From: Planctomycetota bacterium
Lineage (GTDB): Bacteria; Planctomycetota; Planctomycetia; Pirellulales; Pirellulaceae
Assembly (NCBI GenBank): GCA_027622275.1
Contig: JAQBZB010000014.1
Coordinates: 1 to 60,074 of the forward strand
Reading direction: 5' to 3'
DNA length: 60,074 nucleotides
The notes below the pieces were generated by a model, which worked only from the letters and a program-made list of their open reading frames with translations, did no database searches and was not told the origin of the DNA. The position numbers and the translations under genes are program-made. Positions 1 through 6,795 of the stretch are shown one piece after another (within the stretch, counting starts at the first letter, position 1; the number at the start of each line of letters is the position of its first letter).

Positions 1-23
1 CAAAAAAACGCCGCGCTACGCCG

Positions 24-1175
24 ATGCCCCTCCACATTTTCCGATGTGATGAGAAATGCAGGCTAGAACGAAGCATACGCTGGACTTTACAGGGTCGGCC
101 GGATTTGACCGGCCCTGTCGAGGTTGTCAACGTCGCGGCGAAACCTGTTCGTGTGGGGCGGTGTGGGGATGTCACGTTGCGCATCAACCGCCCAACGATT
201 TCGAGTTTGCACGCGGAAGTGTTCGCACGAGATGGTACACTCTGGCTGCGCGACTTGAACAGTACCAACGGCAGCTATGTAAACGGTACTCCGGTGATCG
301 GCGAGATGCGGCTTGAACGGGGAGATCTCGTCCAGTTCGCGGACGTGGCGTTTCGCGTTGGCTGCGTCGAGGCCGCGCTTGGCGTGAACAGCGAAACGGT
401 CGCCACATCGACTTACGACGAAGCTCTTTCGCTCGTGCAGTTTGACCGACTGATGCAGCACGGAAGCGTCATTCCTCACTTTCAGCCGATTGTGTCGCTG
501 CCCGATCTCGAAGTGATCGGATACGAAGTCCTGGGACGCAGCCGCCATTACGGCTTGGAAAGTCCGAAGGACATGTTCCTGGCCGCGTCTCAATTGAACC
601 AAGAAGGTGAGTTGAGCGAGTTGCTGCGCTGCGTCGGGATGCGCGATGGCGAAGGAATTGAAGGCAATCGTAAGCTGTTTCTGAATACCCATCCCGTCGA
701 ATTAGTTACGTGCGGTTTAATGGAATCGCTGGGACAGCTTCGCAAGCTTCATCCGCATCAACCCATTACTTTGGAAGTACACGAGGCTGCCGCGACGGAC
801 GTGACAATGATGGAGACATTGCAGCATCGTTTGACTGAACTCGACATGAGCCTGGCCTATGACGATTTCGGAGCGGGGGAAACGCGACTGATCCAACTGG
901 CAAATGTCAGCCCAGACTACGTCAAGTTCGACATGCACATGATCCGCGACATTCACCTTGCCTCGCCGCGACAGCGGCAACTGCTCAGCACGCTCGTCGC
1001 CATGGTGCGCGAATTCGGCAGTGCCGCGATTGCCGAAGGGGTCGAGACCGATTCCGAGCACGAAGTTTGCTGCGAGATCGGATTTGAGTTTGGACAGGGC
1101 TACTTCTATGGCAAACCGTTGCCAGCGGAACGACTCAGCGGTGACGCTCGACAAGCATCGTTGTTCTACATCTAG
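24..1175 (+). CDS. FHA-EAL protein, putative cyclic-di-GMP phosphodiesterase
   Basis: Predicted cytoplasmic signalling protein of 383 residues with an N-terminal forkhead-associated (phosphothreonine-binding) domain and a C-terminal EAL domain. The FHA core covers about residues 42-112 and shows the GR pair (45-46), S61/H63 and the STNG turn (80-83). The EAL domain covers about 145-370. Its signature is EVL (168-170) rather than EAL. N221, E251, the DD pair (280-281), K301, E338 and Q358 all look present, so cyclic-di-GMP hydrolysis is plausible. FHA-EAL fusions presumably couple Ser/Thr kinase signals to cyclic-di-GMP; that link is inference. The frame stays open to the left window edge, so the start could lie further upstream. 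The gene converges on the amidohydrolase gene. Confidence 0.9.
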   Translation: MPLHIFRCDEKCRLERSIRWTLQGRPDLTGPVEVVNVAAKPVRVGRCGDVTLRINRPTISSLHAEVFARDGTLWLRDLNSTNGSYVNGTPVIGEMRLERGDLVQFADVAFRVGCVEAALGVNSETVATSTYDEALSLVQFDRLMQHGSVIPHFQPIVSLPDLEVIGYEVLGRSRHYGLESPKDMFLAASQLNQEGELSELLRCVGMRDGEGIEGNRKLFLNTHPVELVTCGLMESLGQLRKLHPHQPITLEVHEAAATDVTMMETLQHRLTELDMSLAYDDFGAGETRLIQLANVSPDYVKFDMHMIRDIHLASPRQRQLLSTLVAMVREFGSAAIAEGVETDSEHEVCCEIGFEFGQGYFYGKPLPAERLSGDARQASLFYI

Positions 1176-1216
1176 TGCGATTCTCCGTTGTATGCAGCGG
1201 AAGCCGCGAGACTTCC

Positions 1217-1240
1217 GACTCGCTTTGGCGCTTGCGAGTC
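1217..1240. terminator. Possible bidirectional hairpin between convergent genes
   Basis: A 7-bp inverted repeat (GACTCGC / GCGAGTC) with a 10-base loop lies in the 68-base gap between the converging FHA-EAL and amidohydrolase genes. There is no clear T-tract, so a terminator role rests on position only; it could equally be part of a dispersed palindrome. Confidence 0.25.
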
Positions 1241-1243
1241 CCG

Positions 1244-2278
1244 CTACGCTCGTGGACCGGCACGAGTGCTGGCCACTAATTCTGCTGCCGTGTTGAAAAA
1301 CATGGCACGAATCTGTTCGTCGGAAAGGCCAACTCGCAATGCCGCCTGCCGCATCGCACGTAGCTGCTCGTAACGCGTGAACGTCATTCGCGAGTCGCAA
1401 TGCGTGAGGTTCAGTTGGTGATTCGTTGGCGATAGGTAGGCCCAGCCGTAACCGAAGGCAATGTACTTGCCTCGCAAGACACCCACCGGGACGTCGTCGC
1501 TGCCATACATCACTCGCTCGGCACCGACCGTTCGAATCAACGTTTCGATCGCATCCGATTCGCAGACCGACGATGTGTCGAACCAAATATTCGGTAACTC
1601 GGATAAGCGTGTCCCAGCACGTTCGATCGGCCAGGCGGCATAGCTGCGGGCGCAATGGGCGAGAATCCACTTGGCGCGGGGATAGGTCGCGGTCAGATGC
1701 TGGAGGTCCGCGAGATTCTGCTCGTCGCCAATTGCCTCGGCTCGCGACAGATGCATCATGATCAGCAAACCCAATTCGTGGGCAACTTCGATTTGATGTT
1801 CTGGCAGGAAGTCGGTGATACGACAGTTAACGGCATCGCCAGTTTGGGAGTAAAAGCGATAGGGCTTGAGTCCCAGAAAGCCGTGCTGCCGGACCGCGGT
1901 TGCGATCTGGTCGGCGGTCATCTCGGGGCGAACGAGCATCAACGCGCCGGAGGGCGGATCAGACGCGACTTGCTCCGCGACGAACTGATTCGACGCCTCG
2001 AAATCGCAATGTTCGGCAAACGGGAACGGAAAGGCGAGCCGCGAGACTTGCCGATCCGGCATCAACCGCCGATCGTATTCATCGAGCAGTTGCCAACTCG
2101 CCTCCTCAAATTCCTCTTTGACGAATTGACGATACGAGCTGTGTTCTTTGTCCGGTCCCGTGTAAAAGGCCCAGCGATAGATGTGCGTATGGACATCGAA
2201 GATCCGCACGGGAACAAAGCTGGCAAGTTCTTCTTCCCAGATGCGACGATCGAGATCATTGAGTTCGACGAGTGACAC
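1244..2278 (-). CDS. Amidohydrolase-family (TIM-barrel) metal-dependent hydrolase
   Basis: A 344-residue protein of the amidohydrolase_2 type. The N-terminal DVHTHIY segment (about residues 28-34) carries the HxH metal-binding motif of the first strand. Later histidines in MMHLSRAE and LAHCAR and the acidic YGSDD near residue 270 fit the metal ligands and catalytic aspartate of the fold. The substrate cannot be read from sequence. It starts with GTG and lies 7 bases downstream of the DUF1501 gene, so the two are probably one transcript. There is no signal peptide, unlike its Tat-targeted neighbour. The last few residues (STRAGPRA) come from a GC-rich stretch near the inverted repeat and may be a run-on. 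Confidence 0.85.
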   Translation of the reverse strand: MSLVELNDLDRRIWEEELASFVPVRIFDVHTHIYRWAFYTGPDKEHSSYRQFVKEEFEEASWQLLDEYDRRLMPDRQVSRLAFPFPFAEHCDFEASNQFVAEQVASDPPSGALMLVRPEMTADQIATAVRQHGFLGLKPYRFYSQTGDAVNCRITDFLPEHQIEVAHELGLLIMMHLSRAEAIGDEQNLADLQHLTATYPRAKWILAHCARSYAAWPIERAGTRLSELPNIWFDTSSVCESDAIETLIRTVGAERVMYGSDDVPVGVLRGKYIAFGYGWAYLSPTNHQLNLTHCDSRMTFTRYEQLRAMRQAALRVGLSDEQIRAMFFNTAAELVASTRAGPRA

Positions 2279-2285
2279 AGGATAC

Positions 2286-3650
2286 TCAAACCAACTCGGG
2301 CAGCGGTTGTGCTTGGCCTTCGATCAGGTATTGCGGACGTCCGCCGAGGTCGCGAATCGTCGCCTGGCTGGCATCGATACCGAGATTGCGATAGAGCGTC
2401 GCGTAGACCTCGGGGAACGTGACGGGGCGGTCGACGGCTTCGCCGCCAAGCCGATCCGTCGCGCCGATGACTTGCCCGGTCTTCATCCCGCCGCCCGCCA
2501 TCAAGGCGCAATTCACGTTTGGCCAGTGATCCCGGCCGACTTGCGCGCTGATCTTCGGCGTCCGTCCGAACTCGCCCCAGACGATGACCGTGCAATCTTG
2601 GTCGAGCCCGCGCTGGTGCAGATCTTCGACCAACGCGCTGACGCACTTGTCGAACGGTGGAAAGTCCTCGCCCTCGCGCTTGAAGATCGAATTATTCGCC
2701 CCGCCGTGCCAATCCCACTTGCTGTAGTTCAAGGTCACGACGCGCGCACCGGCTTCGATCAATCGTCGCGCCGCGAGCAAGCTCTGCGGAACGCGCGGGG
2801 CACCATTCCCGTCCATGAATATGGTCGGATCGCCCGTCCCGTAGCGCTCGACGATCGCGGGGTCTTCTTTCGACAGATCGAGCGCGTCGGCCAACTTCGA
2901 CGACGTCAACAGATCGATCGCCTGCGACGTAAAGGTGTCGATGCCTTCGAGCGTCGTCGTGTTATCGACTTCGCGTTTGAGCCGATCGACGCTCTTCAAC
3001 AGCTGCTCGCGATCGCCGAGCCGATCCAACGTCACGCCATTCAGCACCATGTCATCGCGCGTCGGACCCATCGGCCGGAACGGCGAATAGGAAGTGCCGA
3101 GGAAGCCCGATCCGGGCTCGTTGTACGGACCGTGCGTGCAAGGGTAGCAGAGGCTGACGAACGGTGGCGACGCCGCACCCGTCGCGCCTTGGACTTTTGC
3201 GACCGCTGATCCAAGTTGAGGCCAGCCGCCGGAAGGCTTTGGGTTCTTGGGATCGTGACCGTTGAAGACTTGAATGGCGTCGTGTCCCGCTTGCGATCCG
3301 ACGATCGAGCGGATCGGAACGAGCTTGTCCATCATGCCGGCCAACAATGGAAACGCTTCGCAGATCTCGATCCCCGGCACGTTCGTCGCGATGGGCCGCC
3401 ACGGGCCGGCGACTTCGGCGGGAGCATCCGGTTTCAGATCGAACATGTCTTGATGCGGCGGTCCGCCAACCAAATAAATCATGATGACGGACTTGTTCGA
3501 CTTCTTGACTCCCGCAGCCGCTTCGGCTCGCAGCAATCCAGGCAGTGTCAAACCAGCAGCGCCCAGCGAACCGATCTTAAGAAAATTTCTTCGCGACACT
3601 CGATCGCAGAACGCGGCGTTCGAGTGAGCGTGGTCTTGGATCGTCAGCAT
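2286..3650 (-). CDS. DUF1501 (sulfatase-like) Tat-exported protein
   Basis: A 454-residue member of DUF1501, a large planctomycete family related to the alkaline-phosphatase/sulfatase fold. A twin-arginine signal (SRRNFLKIGSLGAAGL, about residues 19-34) points to export in folded form. Family hallmarks are the MIYLVGGPPHQDMFD segment after the signal, the WDWHGG segment and the EFGRTPK / GRDHWPN motifs in the C-terminal half. The family's biochemical function is unknown; members usually sit beside PSD1 cytochrome genes, but this copy is paired with an amidohydrolase gene 7 bases downstream. ATG at 3650 gives a conventional start about 18 residues before the twin arginines. Confidence 0.92.
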   Translation of the reverse strand: MLTIQDHAHSNAAFCDRVSRRNFLKIGSLGAAGLTLPGLLRAEAAAGVKKSNKSVIMIYLVGGPPHQDMFDLKPDAPAEVAGPWRPIATNVPGIEICEAFPLLAGMMDKLVPIRSIVGSQAGHDAIQVFNGHDPKNPKPSGGWPQLGSAVAKVQGATGAASPPFVSLCYPCTHGPYNEPGSGFLGTSYSPFRPMGPTRDDMVLNGVTLDRLGDREQLLKSVDRLKREVDNTTTLEGIDTFTSQAIDLLTSSKLADALDLSKEDPAIVERYGTGDPTIFMDGNGAPRVPQSLLAARRLIEAGARVVTLNYSKWDWHGGANNSIFKREGEDFPPFDKCVSALVEDLHQRGLDQDCTVIVWGEFGRTPKISAQVGRDHWPNVNCALMAGGGMKTGQVIGATDRLGGEAVDRPVTFPEVYATLYRNLGIDASQATIRDLGGRPQYLIEGQAQPLPELV

Positions 3651-3738
3651 TCATCTACCTCCAAGCAGCGGGCGGGACGTTCAAGCAGGGTTCTGAGTAT
3701 AACAGACGGGCGTTGACTATCCTACTTCGGATTGACAA

Positions 3739-3824
3739 GTAGGCCGGAACTAAGCTTTGCGCCGTTCCGGCCGCATCGCGACGCTTGGCTGATGCCGGAA
3801 CTGCGCAGACTTGTTCCGGCCTAC
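3739..3824. repeat. Nested palindrome of two hairpins that are mirror images
   Basis: The outer arms GTAGGCCGGAAC (3739-3750) and GTTCCGGCCTAC (3813-3824) are perfect 12-bp reverse complements. Each half also folds alone: GCCGGAAC 3743-3750 with GTTCCGGC 3764-3771, and GCCGGAAC 3794-3801 with GTTCCGGC 3813-3820. It can therefore form either one long stem or two side-by-side hairpins, the same design as other palindromes in the window. Confidence 0.85.
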
Positions 3825-3953
3825 ATTACTCTTTGATACGAGGAAATCACAACAAAGAGTCCTGGGCTGGGGTGTTCAGTTTGGTGCTGTCGACGCCGAT
3901 CAGGACGATGTCGTTTCTGTTCCGCATGAATTTCTTCGTTGGACTCCTGTCCC

Positions 3954-4197
3954 CCAACGAGCTTGTCTCGTTGGAGACAAAAGATTCGTGAGTTAGCAGC
4001 GCACGTGAACGAGACCGAGACCCCAACGGGCTCGCCCCGTTCGGTGAATGAGATTCGCCGTCCGTGTCGCTCACGCCGCGACAGCGTCGCCTTGCAGAAA
4101 CTGATTCACCCACGAGGCGAACTCGTGGGGGTCTTGGTATTCGAGCGGCATGCTACTAACCGGCTAATCTTGGGTTCCAACGGGACCAGCCCGTTGG
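3954..4197. repeat. Four dispersed hairpins with 8-bp stem and 5-base loop
   Basis: Four hairpins share exactly the same geometry: 3954-3974 (CCAACGAG, loop CTTGT, CTCGTTGG), 4023-4044 (CCAACGGG, loop CTCGC, one-base bulge in the return strand), 4109-4129 (CCCACGAG, loop GCGAA, CTCGTGGG) and 4177-4197 (CCAACGGG, loop ACCAG, CCCGTTGG). Stem sequences differ at matched positions so that pairing is kept, which is the signature of selection on structure or of copying as hairpins. Function unknown. Confidence 0.85.
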
Positions 4198-4403
4198 GGA
4201 CCTAGGAACAACTTTAGCATCACTCGAGAGGCCCGATTTCGTCACGGATCACCAGATTCTGAACACCCCAGTCCTGCCCCTTTTGATTTGTCCCGCTGGG
4301 TGGTCAAAGTTTGTGCGCAATCGCTTAACGTCGAAGTAGATTGCAGGTAATATGGCAACTGGATGTGGTTGCGGTTCGTAGGCGTATCGATCAGGAGTTA
4401 TCC

Positions 4404-5435
4404 ATGCGACAGATCTCTCGTCGGCGGTTTGTGTGTCTTGTCGCCGGAGTTGGTGCTTCGGTGGGAACCATCGCAGTGCTGCGACACGGCTTGGAACCGA
4501 GTGGCGCGATGCCGCCGATCGGAAGTCTGCGGCGCGTCAGCCGGACGTCATGGGCGCTCGGGTCGAATGTTTCGATTGACGTCTTGCATCGCGACGCGGC
4601 GGCTGGCCAGACGGCGATCGATGCCGCGTTCGATGAGTTGAATTTGATCGAAGACGTGATGAGTCTTTATCGCGTGAACAGCCAGCTCTGTCGGCTGAAC
4701 CGCGATGGCGTACTCGACGATCCACATCCTTACTTCGTCGAAGTGCTTCAAGCGGCGCAAGCGATGTCCCGGCGGAGCGAGGGCGCGTTTGATGTGACGG
4801 TTCAGCCGCTGTGGGATTTGTATGCGACCGCTCAGCGTCAGAATCGGCTGCCCTCCGACGAACAAGTCGAGTTGGCTCGGCGGCAGGTTGACTGGAAGAA
4901 GTTGCACGTCGCGCGATCGCAGATTCGCCTCGACGGTGAAAGGACCGCGATCACGCTGAATGGAATCGCGCAAGGATTCGCGGCGGATCGAGTGGCGGCC
5001 GTGTTGCGAGAACACGGGATCGAACATGCGCTGATCGATACGGGAGAGATCGGCGCGTTGGGAACGAAGGCGGATGGTGACCCTTGGAGCATTGGCATTC
5101 AACACCCGCGCGATCGCGAAGCGTTCCTTTCCGTCGCCCAGCTGGCGGGGCGATGCCTCGCAACATCCGGCGACTATTCCACGACCTTCAGCGACGATCA
5201 TCGGCATCACCACCTGCTCGATCCTCGCACAGGCCGCTCGCCGAGCGACTTGTCGAGTGTCTCGATCACGGCACACACAGCGTTGGATGCCGACGCGTTG
5301 TCGACAGCCGTGTTTGTGATGGGAGCCCAAGCCGGAATGAAGCTCGTCGAAACAACTCCCGGTGCCGGTGCGTTGCTGGTGCTGAAGGATGGCCGATCCG
5401 TTGCAACTGCCGGTTTCCCTTCTTTTCAAGGGTGA
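4404..5435 (+). CDS. apbE: FAD:protein FMN transferase (ApbE family)
   Basis: A 343-residue ApbE-family enzyme, which covalently attaches FMN from FAD to a Thr/Ser of periplasmic flavoproteins using magnesium. A Tat-like signal (SRRRFVCLVAGVGASVG) follows the start. Family landmarks are the SLYRVNSQLCRLNRDG segment, ITLNGIAQGFAADRV, the DTGEIGALG strand, LLDPRTGRSP and the C-terminal DADALSTAVFVMG. The start at 4404 is supported by GGAG at 4393-4396; a TTG 63 bases upstream in the same frame is less likely. The next gene, 9 bases downstream, encodes an FMN_bind domain, the natural substrate of this enzyme, and the third gene is an iron-sulfur membrane protein, so the three form one electron-transfer operon. 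Confidence 0.93.
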   Translation: MRQISRRRFVCLVAGVGASVGTIAVLRHGLEPSGAMPPIGSLRRVSRTSWALGSNVSIDVLHRDAAAGQTAIDAAFDELNLIEDVMSLYRVNSQLCRLNRDGVLDDPHPYFVEVLQAAQAMSRRSEGAFDVTVQPLWDLYATAQRQNRLPSDEQVELARRQVDWKKLHVARSQIRLDGERTAITLNGIAQGFAADRVAAVLREHGIEHALIDTGEIGALGTKADGDPWSIGIQHPRDREAFLSVAQLAGRCLATSGDYSTTFSDDHRHHHLLDPRTGRSPSDLSSVSITAHTALDADALSTAVFVMGAQAGMKLVETTPGAGALLVLKDGRSVATAGFPSFQG

Positions 5436-5444
5436 GGCGAAAAG

Positions 5445-6770
5445 ATGCGACCCCAACCGTATACGAGCGGCGCTTCGCGTCCTCCTTCAAAGTTCAAAGT
5501 CATGTTGTGCGTTGCCGTCTGCCTGACGCCGGCGTTGCTGCTGGCCGAGGATCTTGTCGAGTTCCTCAATGGCGCGAAAGTGACCGGCGCGATGAAGGAG
5601 ATTCGCAAGGAGAAGAAGGAGTTTGATTTCGAGATTCAGTTGGGTGGCCGCAAACTCGTGCGGACGTATACCTTCGACAAGGTTCACGCCGTCACAATGC
5701 AAGGAAAGCGGCACGTTCTCACGCCGATGAACGATGCTCCCGTGGTTGCGAGCGGTACCGCGTCCAGTTCGCCCGCGTCGCGGACGAAGGCGCAAGTGCT
5801 AGATCTGATCAACACGGTCGGTTCGACGCCGCCGGATTGGTTCGAGGCGACGCCGTTGGACTATCCCCAGACGCTGGACCTCGATTGGCCCTTGCAACCG
5901 CCGGACAAGGGCTGGAACAACCAAAGGAACGTCGGCCAATACAAGTGGGACGTGATCAATCCGAATCCGGGGCGATGGCAGTCCGGTGTGCGTCTGATGC
6001 ATCACGTCATGACGCTGCACAAGGATCAGCCGGCGCTGTTGCAACGCGACATCAAGGCGCTGGCCGAGATGTACTTCGAGCTGTTTCAAGATTATCCTCG
6101 CGCCGCATTTTGGTTGCGTCAAGCCAAGGTCGAGCTTCCCGAACCGCCGGGCGTCCATCTGGCCGAGTGCTACTGGCGGTTGGGGAACAAGCAGATGGCG
6201 TTGGAGATGTTGAAGGCCCGCAGCCTGCCGACGAATGCGATTAAGCTGCTTGGCGACATGGCGCAGACCGAGCGGGCGATTCAGCTCTCCGAGGCCTTCG
6301 CGAAGATGAACCGGCGTCACGAAGCTTACCTGCTGGCGGGCGACGCTTGCCGTACGGTGGGGCGGCACAAGGATGCCATCGACTTTTATCAAAAGGTCAT
6401 CGATGCTCCCGATGCCCGGAACGAAGAGTATGCTCAGCGGTTTCATGGGCTGGCGCGGGACGGCATCGAGGCGCTCAACCTGATCGACAAGGCGAACGTG
6501 GCCAAAGTCGCCGACGGCAGCTATCGGGCGTCGAGCGTTGGTTACAGCGGGGCCGTGGAAGTCGAAGTCCGTGTGGCCAATCATCGGATCGAAGAGGTGA
6601 AAGTGATCAACCACCGCGAGAAGCAGTTCTACGCGGCCTTGACCGACACACCGAATCAGATCATCACAAAGCAGTCCGTGAACGGCATTGACGCCACCAG
6701 CCGCGCGACGATCACGTCGCAAGCAATCGTGAATTCGACGGCCAAGGCGCTGGCCAAAGGCGCTCAATGA
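5445..6770 (+). CDS. Exported FMN-binding (FMN_bind) domain protein with helical repeat region
   Basis: A 441-residue protein with an N-terminal hydrophobic export signal (MLCVAVCLTPALLLAEDL, about residues 20-37) and a beta-rich segment (about 40-85). A central helical TPR-like region (about 190-340) follows, then a C-terminal FMN_bind domain (about 355-441). The FMN_bind signature is recognisable in DGSYRASSVGYSG and in SVNGIDATSRATITSQAI. In this family the threonine near the ATxTS motif carries covalent FMN through a phosphoester bond. Here SRATITS replaces the common SGATxTS; the acceptor threonine is kept. ApbE is encoded immediately upstream and a NapH/NapG-like ferredoxin 25 bases downstream, so this protein probably relays electrons in the periplasm. 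Confidence 0.88.
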   Translation: MRPQPYTSGASRPPSKFKVMLCVAVCLTPALLLAEDLVEFLNGAKVTGAMKEIRKEKKEFDFEIQLGGRKLVRTYTFDKVHAVTMQGKRHVLTPMNDAPVVASGTASSSPASRTKAQVLDLINTVGSTPPDWFEATPLDYPQTLDLDWPLQPPDKGWNNQRNVGQYKWDVINPNPGRWQSGVRLMHHVMTLHKDQPALLQRDIKALAEMYFELFQDYPRAAFWLRQAKVELPEPPGVHLAECYWRLGNKQMALEMLKARSLPTNAIKLLGDMAQTERAIQLSEAFAKMNRRHEAYLLAGDACRTVGRHKDAIDFYQKVIDAPDARNEEYAQRFHGLARDGIEALNLIDKANVAKVADGSYRASSVGYSGAVEVEVRVANHRIEEVKVINHREKQFYAALTDTPNQIITKQSVNGIDATSRATITSQAIVNSTAKALAKGAQ

Positions 6771-6795
6771 GATTATCTGATCGCGATGTGCCACG

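Larger units (their letters stand above)
3651..4403. other. 753-bp intergenic region rich in palindromes
   Basis: This gap separates the divergent DUF1501 and apbE genes. It holds one nested palindrome (3739-3824) and four short hairpins of identical geometry (3954-4197). Short ORFs on both strands run through these palindromes and show no recognisable protein features, so I do not call a gene. Promoters for both flanking genes must lie here, but I cannot place them with confidence. Confidence 0.7.

Noticed and set aside
717-1670. 317-codon minus-strand open frame
   Set aside because: It overlaps the FHA-EAL gene (antisense) and the amidohydrolase gene (other frame); both have strong motifs and this frame has none.
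3785-4205. Short open frames in the 3.7-4.4 kb gap
   Set aside because: They run through hairpins at 3954-4197, show no domain or composition typical of proteins, and none has a supported start.
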